Assembly: GCA_004172935.1 (NCBI GenBank)
Contig: SDZD01000029.1
Span: forward strand, 1 to 64,000
DNA: 64,000 nt
Origin: a bacterium
GTDB lineage: Bacteria > Armatimonadota > Abditibacteriia > Abditibacteriales > Abditibacteriaceae
Direction of reading: 5' to 3'
Position numbers and translations under genes: made by a program. The notes under the pieces are model-generated. The model was not told the origin of the DNA, searched no databases, and worked only from the letters and a program-made list of their open reading frames with translations. Of this stretch, positions 49,741 to 59,132 are shown in pieces (within the stretch, counting starts at the first letter, position 1; each line of letters begins with the position of its first letter).

Positions 49741-50855
49741 TGCCACAACCGATTCGCGTGCTGTTGGCCGTGGCCTCTCCCCTCACCCTCAAAACTCTGG
49801 AACGCCTGTTGGCTCAGGCCGCCCCCGACGAAATCGAGATCGTCGGCATCGTGCGACGCGGGCGCGACGTGCTGCCCGCCCTGCAATCGCTGCGTCCCAA
49901 CGTGCTATGCCTCGACGATGCCCCCCCGGCCATCAAAGGTCTCGAAGTAATAGCCGAAGTGATGCGAACCCACCCCTGCCCGATTCTGGCGATGGGCGCG
50001 GCGCCACAAACACAACCAAGCCCTTTCAGGGAAGCGGGTGCCCTCGATTATTGGCCGCGACCTGATGCACTCGCCGATTCTAACAACGCACAGAGCCTCA
50101 TCACCCACCTGAAAATGCTATCGCGCGTCCCTGTCATCGGGCGCCGCTCCTCGTGGCAAACGCCGCGTATATCGCCCATTTCCGACGCCGTTCCCCCGCC
50201 CACGTCCGCCCCAATTAGCCCACGCCTCCTCGACATCTCGCCCGCAACTCTCGATATAGCCCCATCTTTCAAGTCCTCCGACCACATCGTAGCCATTGGC
50301 GCCTCGACGGGTGGACCACTCGCGCTCATGACGATTCTCTCGGCGATGCCCTCCAATTTCCCCTGCCCCATCGTATGCGTGCAACACGTCAGTCAGGGCT
50401 TTCTCGATGGCCTCGTGTCATGGCTTGATGGCGGCTGTCGCGTCCGAGTCGCCATCGCCAAATCGGGCGAAAAGGCGCAGCCGGGGACGGTGCTATTCCC
50501 TCCCGAAGACCAGCACATGGAAATCGGCACCAACGGGCGCATCCGCCTCAAAGCCGCCCCACTCCGCGACGGGCACCGTCCCTCAGTGACGGTTCTCTTC
50601 GAGTCGGTCGCCCGTTCCTACGGCCCTCGCGCCACCGCCATTTTGCTAACCGGAATGGGCGCAGACGGCGCCAGCGGCCTGTGCGCCATACGCGACGCGG
50701 GCGGCGACACCATCGCCCAGGACGAAGCCTCCTGCGTCGTCTTCGGAATGCCGCGCGTCGCCATCGAACGCGGCGGCGCCCGCCACATCTCATCCCCCGA
50801 AGAAATTACGCGCCGCCTACTAATGCTCTGCCAACTCAGCGAAAAAAGGCTATAG
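49740..50855 (+). CDS. CheB methylesterase with degenerate receiver (WspF-like), 371 aa
   Basis: The C-terminal methylesterase keeps its triad motifs: AIGASTGGP (Ser), CVQHVSQGF (His) and LTGMGADGASGL (Asp). The N-terminal receiver has lost the acidic pair (LLAVASPL in place of the usual DDS) and the conserved Lys, though an Asp remains in CLDDAPP. Control by CheA phosphorylation is therefore doubtful. The start ATG 49740 overlaps the cheA stop; the longer frame is the cheA gene in another phase. It should remove methyl groups from the MCP. Confidence 0.9.
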   Translation: MPQPIRVLLAVASPLTLKTLERLLAQAAPDEIEIVGIVRRGRDVLPALQSLRPNVLCLDDAPPAIKGLEVIAEVMRTHPCPILAMGAAPQTQPSPFREAGALDYWPRPDALADSNNAQSLITHLKMLSRVPVIGRRSSWQTPRISPISDAVPPPTSAPISPRLLDISPATLDIAPSFKSSDHIVAIGASTGGPLALMTILSAMPSNFPCPIVCVQHVSQGFLDGLVSWLDGGCRVRVAIAKSGEKAQPGTVLFPPEDQHMEIGTNGRIRLKAAPLRDGHRPSVTVLFESVARSYGPRATAILLTGMGADGASGLCAIRDAGGDTIAQDEASCVVFGMPRVAIERGGARHISSPEEITRRLLMLCQLSEKRL

Positions 50856-50871
50856 CCCTCAATGAAAAACG

Positions 50872-51582
50872 ATGAAGCCTCTACTCCTCTACATCGCCAT
50901 AAACGGCTTTCTTCTCCCTTCAGGAACAACAGTTGTGGAGGGCAATGTGTTAGTTCCTGCCAAGTCGCTTTTCCAAACTCTGAAAGCCGAAGTTGCCTCT
51001 AAAAACGACTCGGTAGAAGCGAATTTGCAAGGGAAGAAATTTGTGTTCCGCAACGGAAAACGCGCTGCTTCAATTGATGGCGTTACATCCCCTCTTCCAG
51101 TCGCATCACAAATCAAACAGGGGCAGTTGCTTGTCCCACTACGCTCTGTCGTCGAGTCATTAGGCGGACAAATCACTTGGATTCATGGGTTTGGCTCCTA
51201 CAAATTCGCCGATGTAACGGTGCCCAATTTCCCGCAATTTTCTCCTCTGCATCCAACCTACTCTCCTTCGTGGTTATTTCAGGGCAAAATGGTTACGCTC
51301 AATGTGAAAGTCAAGCGCTTCGCCAGTGCAGACCATGACTTCTTCGACGCGACAACTGAAGACGGCATCCCTCTGCATGTTTATGCAGGGGTGAATGTCT
51401 TCCAGAGTCCACAAGTAGGACAATTCATCCGCTTGAGCGGGCAACTTCAACGAGGTGACGAAGCAATTTTCAAGGCTCACAGTACGAGCGCTCCGCAGGA
51501 ATTTCGCCGCTTAGTAAATCGAGTGGCCCTCATTGATAATTTCGGTTCAACTGTGATGCAAATATGCGGATACGGTTGTTAG
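50872..51582 (+). CDS. Copper-amine-oxidase-like N-terminal domain protein, 236 aa
   Basis: Two copies of the stalk motif are visible: VEGNVLVPAKSLFQTLKAEV and KQGQLLVPLRSVVESLGGQI (PF07833-like domain, ~15-115). A C-terminal beta domain (~140-215) resembles an OB-like or DUF fold (MVTLNVKVKRFASADHDFFD, GQFIRLSGQLQRGDEAIF). The N-terminus is hydrophobic but short for a signal peptide. Such domains usually sit on the cell surface. Starts 17 bases after cheB and overlaps the next gene by 19 bases. Confidence 0.65.
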   Translation: MKPLLLYIAINGFLLPSGTTVVEGNVLVPAKSLFQTLKAEVASKNDSVEANLQGKKFVFRNGKRAASIDGVTSPLPVASQIKQGQLLVPLRSVVESLGGQITWIHGFGSYKFADVTVPNFPQFSPLHPTYSPSWLFQGKMVTLNVKVKRFASADHDFFDATTEDGIPLHVYAGVNVFQSPQVGQFIRLSGQLQRGDEAIFKAHSTSAPQEFRRLVNRVALIDNFGSTVMQICGYGC

Positions 51583-52379
51583 CGGGAATAATCGCCTCGT
51601 TGTTACTTTTTACGACAGTTAATGGAGCGAAAGCAGACGCTGTCCAAGATGAAATCAGCAGAATCACCAATCAGTTAGCGACCGACTATCGGATTAACAT
51701 CTTCTACGACTACAAACCCACCGCCACATGGCAGCTTGGTGGCACTCCAGCGGATGCAACCGACACCTCCGATTTAGCGACCTTCGTGAGCATATTGAAC
51801 GAGGAGTTCCGCAAGTACCCGAAGGCGTTCGTTCACAACACCCACCTCGGCGCCATCGTGCTAGTGAAAGATTTAGGCGTCGCCGGAACCCAGCGCGCAG
51901 CGGTGCCCGATTATGGGCGCCAAATTCTGTGGCTCGATTTCAAGCGTTACCTGCAACGCGGCGACTACCAACGCCACATCATCCACCACGAGTTCTATCA
52001 CATGATAGATTTTGAACTCAACAACAACGCCTACTGGAAAGACCCGGCATGGATGGCGTTCAATCAACCCGCCTTCAAATACGGCAATGGCGGCGCCTCG
52101 GCCTATCAGAAGGGACCAATCAACTGGTACGAAATGTCTCACCCCGAAACGGGCTTCGTCAACCACTACTCGACCACAGGCGTCGAAGAAGACAAATCCG
52201 AACTTTTCGCTACCTTGTTCGTGAAATCCGAAGCCAACAAACTGGCCGATTGGAGCCAGACCGACACCGTACTACAGGCCAAAACAAAATACATCAAAGC
52301 CATCGTCGCCAAACTCGACCCCAGCATGGATGAAACCTACTGGCAGGGCTTACAGAAGCAAAGCCCTGTGCCTTTTTAA
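51564..52379 (+). CDS. Secreted zinc metallopeptidase-like protein, 271 aa
   Basis: Signal peptide MRIRLLAGIIASLLLFTTVN, cleaved near AKADA. The motif IIHHEFYHMIDFEL contains HEFYH, an HExxH zinc-binding helix, and GVEEDKSELFATLF downstream could supply the third ligand, as in gluzincins. Family not recognised beyond the putative zinc-binding metallopeptidase type. The overlap with the preceding gene suggests co-expression and perhaps a joint surface role. Confidence 0.7.
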   Translation: MRIRLLAGIIASLLLFTTVNGAKADAVQDEISRITNQLATDYRINIFYDYKPTATWQLGGTPADATDTSDLATFVSILNEEFRKYPKAFVHNTHLGAIVLVKDLGVAGTQRAAVPDYGRQILWLDFKRYLQRGDYQRHIIHHEFYHMIDFELNNNAYWKDPAWMAFNQPAFKYGNGGASAYQKGPINWYEMSHPETGFVNHYSTTGVEEDKSELFATLFVKSEANKLADWSQTDTVLQAKTKYIKAIVAKLDPSMDETYWQGLQKQSPVPF

Positions 52380-52442
52380 TTTCATAAACACAACGAACAC
52401 AAACCGGTTTACGCGCGGTCTAATCCCACTCTCGCTCACCAT

Positions 52443-53732
52443 ATGAAAACCGTGTTCCTCCTTGCTGTTGCCCTGCTTTGCCCCGCCACATTGGCTCAAA
52501 CGCCCCATCCAGTGCCCGCCTTTCCAGGGGCCGAGGGCTTTGGCGCCGGGGCGACTGGTGGGCGGGGTGGTACAGTGGTGCATGTCACCAACCTTGATGA
52601 TGGCGGCGAAGGCAGCTTTCGCGAGGCAGTGTCGCGGCCCGGTCGCATGGTGGTATTCGATGTCGGCGGAGTCATCAAAATCAAATCGAAAGTCGCGGTA
52701 TCCAGCGACATCACCATCGCGGGACAGAGCGCACCGGGGGAAGGCATCACCATTTACGGCGAGGGCGTTTCGTTCTCTGGCTCGAAGAACATCATCGTGC
52801 GCTACATCCGCTTTCGGCAAGGCATCGCGGGCAGTCGCGGCGGTAAATCTATCAATGTGACGCAGGCCAGCGATCTCATTTTCGACCACGTTTCGGCATT
52901 GTGGGGCCGCTGGGACTCGTTGGGCTTCACCGAAGGTGCCCAGCGCATCACGCTTCAAAATTCCATCATCGGGCAAGCCATCGACCCGCAGCGCTTCGGT
53001 GCCCTGTTGGACGGCGTGCGCGAAGTGACGCTGGCGCGCAATCTGTGGATTAACAACCAGAGTCGCCATCCGAAGCTCAAAGGCGACATCCAGTACATCA
53101 ACAACGTCATTTACAACTGGGGAGTTAGCGGCACAATCGGCGGTCATTCGGCAGCAGTGTGGCATCAGGATATAGTCGGCAATTTATGGATAAAAGGCCC
53201 CTCCTCCACCGATAAAGCCCTCGATACCTTCGCCTCCACCGACACCGTCTTTCAGCGAAATAACGTCGTCGATTTAACCCCCGATGGCCAGCTCACGCCG
53301 CGCCCCATTGAGCAAAGCGACTTCCTCGGCGAAACGCCGCCGACCTTCACCCAGACAGCGTTCCTCCAACCACCGTTTCCCGTCACCATCACTAGCCCCG
53401 AATCGGCCTTTGTTGTTGTTTCCCAATTCGCAGGTAACTCCCTACACCGCGATGCCATCGAAACGGCCCTCATCAATGAACTGCGTTCACTGGGTACAGA
53501 AGGCAAAATCATCCGCAGCGAAGCCGAAAGTGGGGGACAACCCGAAATCACCCCAGTCTCGCGCCCCGCCGATTTCGATAGCGACCGCGACGGCATCGCC
53601 GACGATTGGGAGCGCCAACACAACCTGAACCCAAACAACGCCAGCGACGCCTCTCAAACCGCCCGCAGTGGCTATACCAACCTCGAAAAATATCTGAACT
53701 CAATCGACGCCAGCTTCTACCAAACCTTTTGA
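52443..53732 (+). CDS. Secreted pectate-lyase-like protein, 429 aa
   Basis: Signal peptide (~1-18, ending TLAQ), then a right-handed beta-helix enzyme of pectate-lyase type: PAFPGAEGFGAGATGGRGGT, VVHVTNLDDGGEGSFREAVS, GKSINVTQASDLIFDHVSAL and NLWINNQSRHPKLKGDIQYI. The C-terminal DSDRDGIADDWERQ segment is a calcium-binding thrombospondin-3/dockerin-like stretch (~380-425). Likely acts on uronic-acid-rich plant or algal polysaccharide. Monocistronic in appearance. Confidence 0.87.
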   Translation: MKTVFLLAVALLCPATLAQTPHPVPAFPGAEGFGAGATGGRGGTVVHVTNLDDGGEGSFREAVSRPGRMVVFDVGGVIKIKSKVAVSSDITIAGQSAPGEGITIYGEGVSFSGSKNIIVRYIRFRQGIAGSRGGKSINVTQASDLIFDHVSALWGRWDSLGFTEGAQRITLQNSIIGQAIDPQRFGALLDGVREVTLARNLWINNQSRHPKLKGDIQYINNVIYNWGVSGTIGGHSAAVWHQDIVGNLWIKGPSSTDKALDTFASTDTVFQRNNVVDLTPDGQLTPRPIEQSDFLGETPPTFTQTAFLQPPFPVTITSPESAFVVVSQFAGNSLHRDAIETALINELRSLGTEGKIIRSEAESGGQPEITPVSRPADFDSDRDGIADDWERQHNLNPNNASDASQTARSGYTNLEKYLNSIDASFYQTF

Positions 53733-53944
53733 GAGCACAACCCAATAGAGCCACTTTGGAGTCATCGCCATCACGAAAACTTTAATGGCTCCGCACCTCT
53801 ATCCGGCGCATAATTCGCTGCCGCTGGCATCACATTCGATTATTGGAATACCATACACGAGTTGGCAATACAATTCAAATTATAATGCTCAGGCATTTGC
53901 TTTTTTGTTTCCATTTAAAGGGGTACACTTATAAAACAGGACTG

Positions 53945-56230
53945 GTGGCGAATTTGACTGGCGGTTCATGCAATATCTGCGGCACTGAAAATGCCTACTC
54001 CCTTAAAACCTGTGCTAATTGTAAAAGCCGTCTTCCTTGGGCCGATGCGATTGATGCAGCAGCACGCGACCTGACTTCTCGACTGGATAACGAGCAGGAA
54101 GCGGAATTAAAAAAGAGCGTCGCACTTCTCAAAGAAGCGCAACAACTGACGCATATCGGCAACTGGGAAATCGACCTGGAAACCGAGGATTGCCTGTGGT
54201 CGGACGAGATGTACCGCATCTTCGGCCTGTCGTGTGACGACTACAGCCCCCATCTACAAAAAACCATCTCTCATCTCGTGCCTGAAGATCAGACCGAAAT
54301 CAGGCAAATCTTCGAGCGGTCGTTTCAAAAAAATAGCAGTTTCCAATTCGATTGCCACGTCGAGCGCCCATCGGGCGAAGTCCGCGTAGTGCATTGCATT
54401 GGGCGCACCGACCTTAACGCCACTGGGGGAAGGCCACGAGCCTTCGGCACCATGCAGGATGTGACCGAGCAAAAACAAATCGAGAACGCGCTACGCGATA
54501 GCGAACTCAAGTTCCGCGCACTCATCGAAAACGGCGGCGACATCATCTCCATTCACGATGCCGATGGCACGATGAAGTATCAAAGTCCTTCCCTGAAGCG
54601 CTGGCTCGGTTACAGCGATGAAGACCTTGTCGGACTCCCCGTTCACCAATTCATTCACCCCGATTATCGCGAAATCGAGCGCGCCAACTACCGAACCATC
54701 CTGGCGCATCCCCGTACCCCGATAACCTTTGAAGTCGGCTTTCGCCATAAAAACGGCGATTGGGAGTATTTTGAATGCACGGGCACCAATCTCTTGGATG
54801 ACCCCGCCGTCAATGGCATCGTGTTCAATGCCCGCAACATCACCGAGCGCAAGAAAGTCGAGGAGCAGTTGCGCCACAGCGCTTTATACGACCCACTCAC
54901 CTCGCTTTCCAACCGCGCCCGCCTCATCGACCATTTAGAGCATTACCTGAACATAAAAGCTCGCCACCCAGACAGCTTTTACGCGGTGCTGTACCTCGAC
55001 CTCGACCGTTTCAAGGTCGTCAACGACAGTTTGGGCCATCACATCGGCGACATGTTGCTCTGTCAGGTGGCACGCCGCCTCGAAAAATGCGTGCGTGGCA
55101 GCGACATCGTCTCGCGTCTGGGTGGCGACGAGTTCGTGGTGCTGATGACCGAAACAAACGACTGGGGCGAACCCGTCGCAGTCGCCAACCGCATCCTACA
55201 CGAACTGGAACGCCCCTACGAAGTGGAGGGACACGAGATTTTCACTTCGGCGAGCATCGGCATTGTACTCGCCGAATCGGCGCCCTCATCGCTGCGCTAC
55301 CCCAACGCGCTGGCAGTGCTACGCGATGCCGACTCCGCCATGTATCGCGCCAAATCGTCGGGCAAATCGCGCTACGAAATTTTCAACGAAGAAATCCATG
55401 CTCAGGCACTGGCACAGCACCAGATGGAGAACATGCTGCGCCGCGCGGTCAACGTCACCCAGAACGGCACGCCGGAGTTCTTCCTGCTGCATCAACCCAT
55501 TGTCTCGCTACAAACCGAGCGCGTGGTCGGCTTCGAGTGTCTGGTACGCTGGCAACAGCCAGAACGCGGGCTTATCCCGCCGAACGATTTCATCCCCGTC
55601 GCCGAAGAGACCAACCTCATCCTGCCGCTGGGTAGTTGGATTCTCAATGAGGCTTGCCAGCAAATAAAGCGCTGGAAACTCAGTTACCACAACAACGAAA
55701 GCGAATGCCTCGATTTCAGCCTCAGCGTCAATATATCGGGTCGCCAACTTTCCGCCGATGATTTCGGCCAACAACTCGCCTCTATCCTCGAAGAAACCGG
55801 GCTAGACCCCAGCGCGCTCAAAATCGAAATCACCGAAAGCGCTCTCGTAGAAAACGGCCAGAAAGCCCTGCGCGCCCTGCACGAGTGCCACGAGATGGGC
55901 GTCAAAATCTCGCTCGACGATTTCGGCACCGGCTACTCCTCGCTCAGCTACCTGCACAGCTTTCCCATCGACGTACTGAAAATCGACCGCTCCTTCATCC
56001 ACCGCATCGGAAAGGACGGCGACGGTACAGCCATCATCAGCGCCATCATCAACATGGCCTCCTCGCTCAATATCGAAGTAGTAGCCGAAGGCGTGGAAAC
56101 CAAAGAACAACAAGACCTCCTCCTGCGTTTGGGTTGCCAGTACGGCCAGGGCTACCTGTGGTCTAAACCCGTCGACAACGACACTGCCTGGACCCTACTC
56201 CTATCCAACCTGTGCGGTACTCTCCAATAA
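53945..56230 (+). CDS. PAS-PAS-GGDEF-EAL c-di-GMP protein with zinc ribbon, 761 aa
   Basis: Start GTG 53945 is preferred because ACAGGA precedes it and CNICGTENAYSLKTCANC, a zinc ribbon, follows at once; ATG 53885 (in a TATAAT-like context) and a TTG further up are alternatives. Two PAS domains (~75-195 and ~200-325) precede GGDEF (SRLGGDEFVVLM, with an RGSD inhibitory site) and EAL (FECLVRWQQP, SVNISGRQLS, ISLDDFGTGYSS, VVAEGVET). The EAL motif reads ECL but other catalytic residues look intact, so both synthesis and breakdown of c-di-GMP are possible. Confidence 0.88.
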   Translation: MANLTGGSCNICGTENAYSLKTCANCKSRLPWADAIDAAARDLTSRLDNEQEAELKKSVALLKEAQQLTHIGNWEIDLETEDCLWSDEMYRIFGLSCDDYSPHLQKTISHLVPEDQTEIRQIFERSFQKNSSFQFDCHVERPSGEVRVVHCIGRTDLNATGGRPRAFGTMQDVTEQKQIENALRDSELKFRALIENGGDIISIHDADGTMKYQSPSLKRWLGYSDEDLVGLPVHQFIHPDYREIERANYRTILAHPRTPITFEVGFRHKNGDWEYFECTGTNLLDDPAVNGIVFNARNITERKKVEEQLRHSALYDPLTSLSNRARLIDHLEHYLNIKARHPDSFYAVLYLDLDRFKVVNDSLGHHIGDMLLCQVARRLEKCVRGSDIVSRLGGDEFVVLMTETNDWGEPVAVANRILHELERPYEVEGHEIFTSASIGIVLAESAPSSLRYPNALAVLRDADSAMYRAKSSGKSRYEIFNEEIHAQALAQHQMENMLRRAVNVTQNGTPEFFLLHQPIVSLQTERVVGFECLVRWQQPERGLIPPNDFIPVAEETNLILPLGSWILNEACQQIKRWKLSYHNNESECLDFSLSVNISGRQLSADDFGQQLASILEETGLDPSALKIEITESALVENGQKALRALHECHEMGVKISLDDFGTGYSSLSYLHSFPIDVLKIDRSFIHRIGKDGDGTAIISAIINMASSLNIEVVAEGVETKEQQDLLLRLGCQYGQGYLWSKPVDNDTAWTLLLSNLCGTLQ

Positions 56231-56606
56231 GCGGCAGTGGCTCTCGCAAAGACGCGAAGCGGTGTTAGGGTGCTACCAGCAAACGTAAGAACCGGGTCCC
56301 CGTTTACGGTAGGCCCACGGCGAACGCCAAGGTATCCCTGTCTGCGAGACGCTCCCACGCACAAAAAATCTGAACCCCACCCATATAACACTCGTCTCAC
56401 TGAATAGGAAGAGAATGTCGAATCTAGCATATTCTCAATAAGCCACGCAAAGATTGAATAAAAATTGATTAATCAATCTTGCATATTTTTAAAAGCTTAA
56501 ACCTGTCTAAAACCACCCTTTAATCAATCAAAAATGATTGATTACCCCCAAAAGTCAATCCAAGAACACCAACCGTTCCAACACCTCCAACCCCCATGAT
56601 TTCACG
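56231..56606. other. Convergent intergenic region with AT-rich palindromes
   Basis: No gene is visible. The first ~170 bases are GC-rich and look like a degenerate intergenic element. The rest is AT-rich with related dyads: ATTGATTAATCAAT at 56464-56477, and TAATCAATCA / TGATTGATTA at 56521-56530 and 56535-56544 with loop AAAA. TCAATCTTGCATATTTTT near 56474 is terminator-like. A heptamer-repeat element follows. Confidence 0.5.
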
Positions 56607-56666
56607 CTCAAAACTCGCAAATTGCGACTCAAAACTAACCACTAACAACCAACAACTAAAAACTAG
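56607..56666. repeat. Heptamer-repeat element, copy 2
   Basis: 55 of 60 positions match 41881-41940: head CTCAAAACTCGCAAATTGCG..., then AAACTAA, CCACTAA, CAACCAA, CAACTAA, AAACTAG at 56632-56666. On the reverse strand it lies 29 bases after the stop of the adenylate cyclase gene. Confidence 0.75.
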
Positions 56667-56695
56667 AATTCAATTCTCATTAAGACTCGCCCATT

Positions 56696-59032
56696 CTACT
56701 TCTGTGTAAGTACCGAGCTGCCATCCCAATCGGGCGGCGGCGGGTTGTGGCGATGGTGCTCGATGCGGTCGAGCAAAACTTCGCTGGGTTTATCGGGGCC
56801 GAGTTCGCGCAGCACTCGCATCAGGTAGGCTTCGGCTTCGTCCCAGCGGCGGTCGTGGTAGGCGTGCAAAGCGTGTTCGTAGGCGTGGTAAGACGATAGC
56901 TTTTCAGGCGGCAGGGTTCCGGTCATGCCGAGTAACTCATAAACATGAACGGGGCGGCTTTTGCCCACGACAGCCAGCAAATCGATTTCGCGGACTTCGA
57001 TGGCGCTTCCCGCCAATTGGCGAGTAGTCTCACCTATGAGGATGCGGGTGCCATAGGCTTTGTTGAGCGATTCGAGACGCGAGGCGAGGTTCACCGTGTC
57101 GCCAAGCACGGTGTAGTTCAACTTCAGTTCCGAGCCGACATCGCCAACGATGACTTCGCCCGTTTCGATGCCGATTCGCATGTCGAGGCGCGGGTAGCCC
57201 TGCGCGTGCCACTTGTCGCACAAAATGCTCAGCTGTTCGCGTTGCTCCAGGGCGGCGCGACAGGCGCGGGCGGCATCGTCCTCATGTGCGATAGGATGTC
57301 CCCAGAAGGCCAGAATGGCGTCGCCGATGTACTTATCGAGCGTGCCTTCCGAGCCGAGAATCACTTTGGTCATGGCGTCGAAATACTCGTTCAGCAAAGT
57401 CACCAGCAGTTCCGGCTCGGTACGCTCCGACAGCGCCGTAAAGCCGACCAGATCGGAGAAGAAGATAGTGGCGTTGCTTTTAACGCCGCCCAGTTGCACG
57501 CCACCCCGGCGCAGCACTTCCTCGACTACTGAGGGCGCGGTGTAGCGGCCAAAGGTTTCCTGAAGCAAATTGCGCTGGCGAAGCCCGCTAATCATGGCGT
57601 TGATGGCGCGGCCCATGTCGCCGATTTCGCCGCCCGAAGTTTCGATGGCCTGTTGGTCGAGGTTGCCCTGACCAACTCCGCGCGCCACTTCGGCCATCTG
57701 AATCAGCGGGCGCGAGGTGGCGCGCGCCGCGAAGTAGGCCACTCCCAGCGCCACCGATAGCGTGGCGCCAATCGACAGCAACAGGATGAATGTCGAACTG
57801 CGCGTGCTATCGCCGATGACAGAGGAAATTTCAGATGTAGAGGCTTTGATTTGCCGCGACATATCATCGCTGGGTTGCAATAGCGACTTCATCGGCAGAC
57901 GCACGATGTAGCGCCAACGGTCATCAGCAATAGTCGAAGACGATTTGCCCGCTTCGGTGAGCCGGATGGTCGCATACAGAAATAGGTCTCTGGCTTTGTC
58001 CATCGGCGCGTTCTTCTCGCGGCCCTCCCAGTAAATGCCTTCGGCTTCGCGCCGATGGCTGCGAATATGGTTCATCACCGAAGAAAAACCGGGAAGAGAA
58101 GCGGCCAAAGGCGTATCGAGCGCGCTTTTGGTGTTGAAGTTGGGCTTGGCCGAGTTATAATCGGCGCTCACTTGCACGAGGCCGCTGCTATCAACCAGAA
58201 TCGCCTTGGAAACTTTCAGCGCCCCCACGTTGAACAGCTCTAACACCACATGCGGCCACTTCACATCGATGGCCGCCACGCCCGCAGGTTTCTTTTCGCC
58301 CGCCAGAGTCACGGTGCGCGAACAGGTCAGGAACAGGGTCTTGCCGTCGCGGTCGGTATAAACAATCCAGTTGATGGCACCGGGGCGCTGTTCGGGGTCA
58401 ACAACAGCCGTATACCACGGGCGTTTGCGCGGGTCGTAGGCGTCTTTGAAGAAGGTTTTACCACCGGGGTAGCCCTGAATAAAGCCCTGCTCGCTGCCAA
58501 AATACGACGAATCACAGCCGGGGACGTTGTGCTGCGTATGGGCGAAGAAGGTTCCCAGACGGCGCAAGCGATTTCTCTGCGCGCGGGTTTGACGCTCACT
58601 GACACCACGGGTAAGGTGGTAAATGGAATAAGGCTGAACCGCGACGTAGCTTTTTCGCAGCCACGGTTCAGCCAGTGCGCGCCGCGTCAAATCGTTGGCC
58701 TCAAACAGACGGGGCGCGTCGGTGGTCGCCGACTCGTCGGAAAGAAACTGGCGGGTTAAAGCCGCCTCCAACTCGACGGCATCAACGATGCCCGAAAAGT
58801 ACGATTGGACTTTACGCGCCTTCTCGCTGACGATCATCAGGTGCGTGCTTTTCAGGCTGTTTATCACCAGCTCCGAGCCGTTTTTGCGCACCCTATCGCC
58901 CGCTTCCTCGTTGGCGAATTGCAACTCGGTGCGAAGCCCCAACGAGTTACGCCACAATAGCGCGGCGACCCCGCCCAGTGAGATGCTCGACACAAGGCCA
59001 AGCAACAAAAACAGGCGGGCGAACATGCTCAT
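56696..59032 (-). CDS. Membrane class III adenylate/guanylate cyclase, 778 aa
   Basis: TM1 (~5-27), a long extracytoplasmic Cache-like sensor (~28-400, GGKTFFKDAYDPRKRPWYTA, KPAGVAAIDVKWPHVVLELF), TM2 (~418-440), and HAMP (RPLIQMAEVARGVGQGNLDQ). The class III cyclase domain (~510-690) has ATIFFSDLVGFTALSERTEP, KYIGDAILAFWGHP, IGIETGEVIVGDVG and VLGDTVNLASRLE. Metal-binding Asp residues are present, so it should form cAMP or cGMP. A TPR-like tail follows. Start ATG 59032; a TTG eight codons up is less likely. Confidence 0.88.
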   Translation of the reverse strand: MSMFARLFLLLGLVSSISLGGVAALLWRNSLGLRTELQFANEEAGDRVRKNGSELVINSLKSTHLMIVSEKARKVQSYFSGIVDAVELEAALTRQFLSDESATTDAPRLFEANDLTRRALAEPWLRKSYVAVQPYSIYHLTRGVSERQTRAQRNRLRRLGTFFAHTQHNVPGCDSSYFGSEQGFIQGYPGGKTFFKDAYDPRKRPWYTAVVDPEQRPGAINWIVYTDRDGKTLFLTCSRTVTLAGEKKPAGVAAIDVKWPHVVLELFNVGALKVSKAILVDSSGLVQVSADYNSAKPNFNTKSALDTPLAASLPGFSSVMNHIRSHRREAEGIYWEGREKNAPMDKARDLFLYATIRLTEAGKSSSTIADDRWRYIVRLPMKSLLQPSDDMSRQIKASTSEISSVIGDSTRSSTFILLLSIGATLSVALGVAYFAARATSRPLIQMAEVARGVGQGNLDQQAIETSGGEIGDMGRAINAMISGLRQRNLLQETFGRYTAPSVVEEVLRRGGVQLGGVKSNATIFFSDLVGFTALSERTEPELLVTLLNEYFDAMTKVILGSEGTLDKYIGDAILAFWGHPIAHEDDAARACRAALEQREQLSILCDKWHAQGYPRLDMRIGIETGEVIVGDVGSELKLNYTVLGDTVNLASRLESLNKAYGTRILIGETTRQLAGSAIEVREIDLLAVVGKSRPVHVYELLGMTGTLPPEKLSSYHAYEHALHAYHDRRWDEAEAYLMRVLRELGPDKPSEVLLDRIEHHRHNPPPPDWDGSSVLTQK

Positions 59033-59132
59033 GGATGTAGCGAAGAACGGCGCCAAAACCGCCCGCTACTTGTGCGCAGCCGACACCATTTCCTACAACT
59101 TCATGACACAGATTTAGCCATTATCCCTACCA

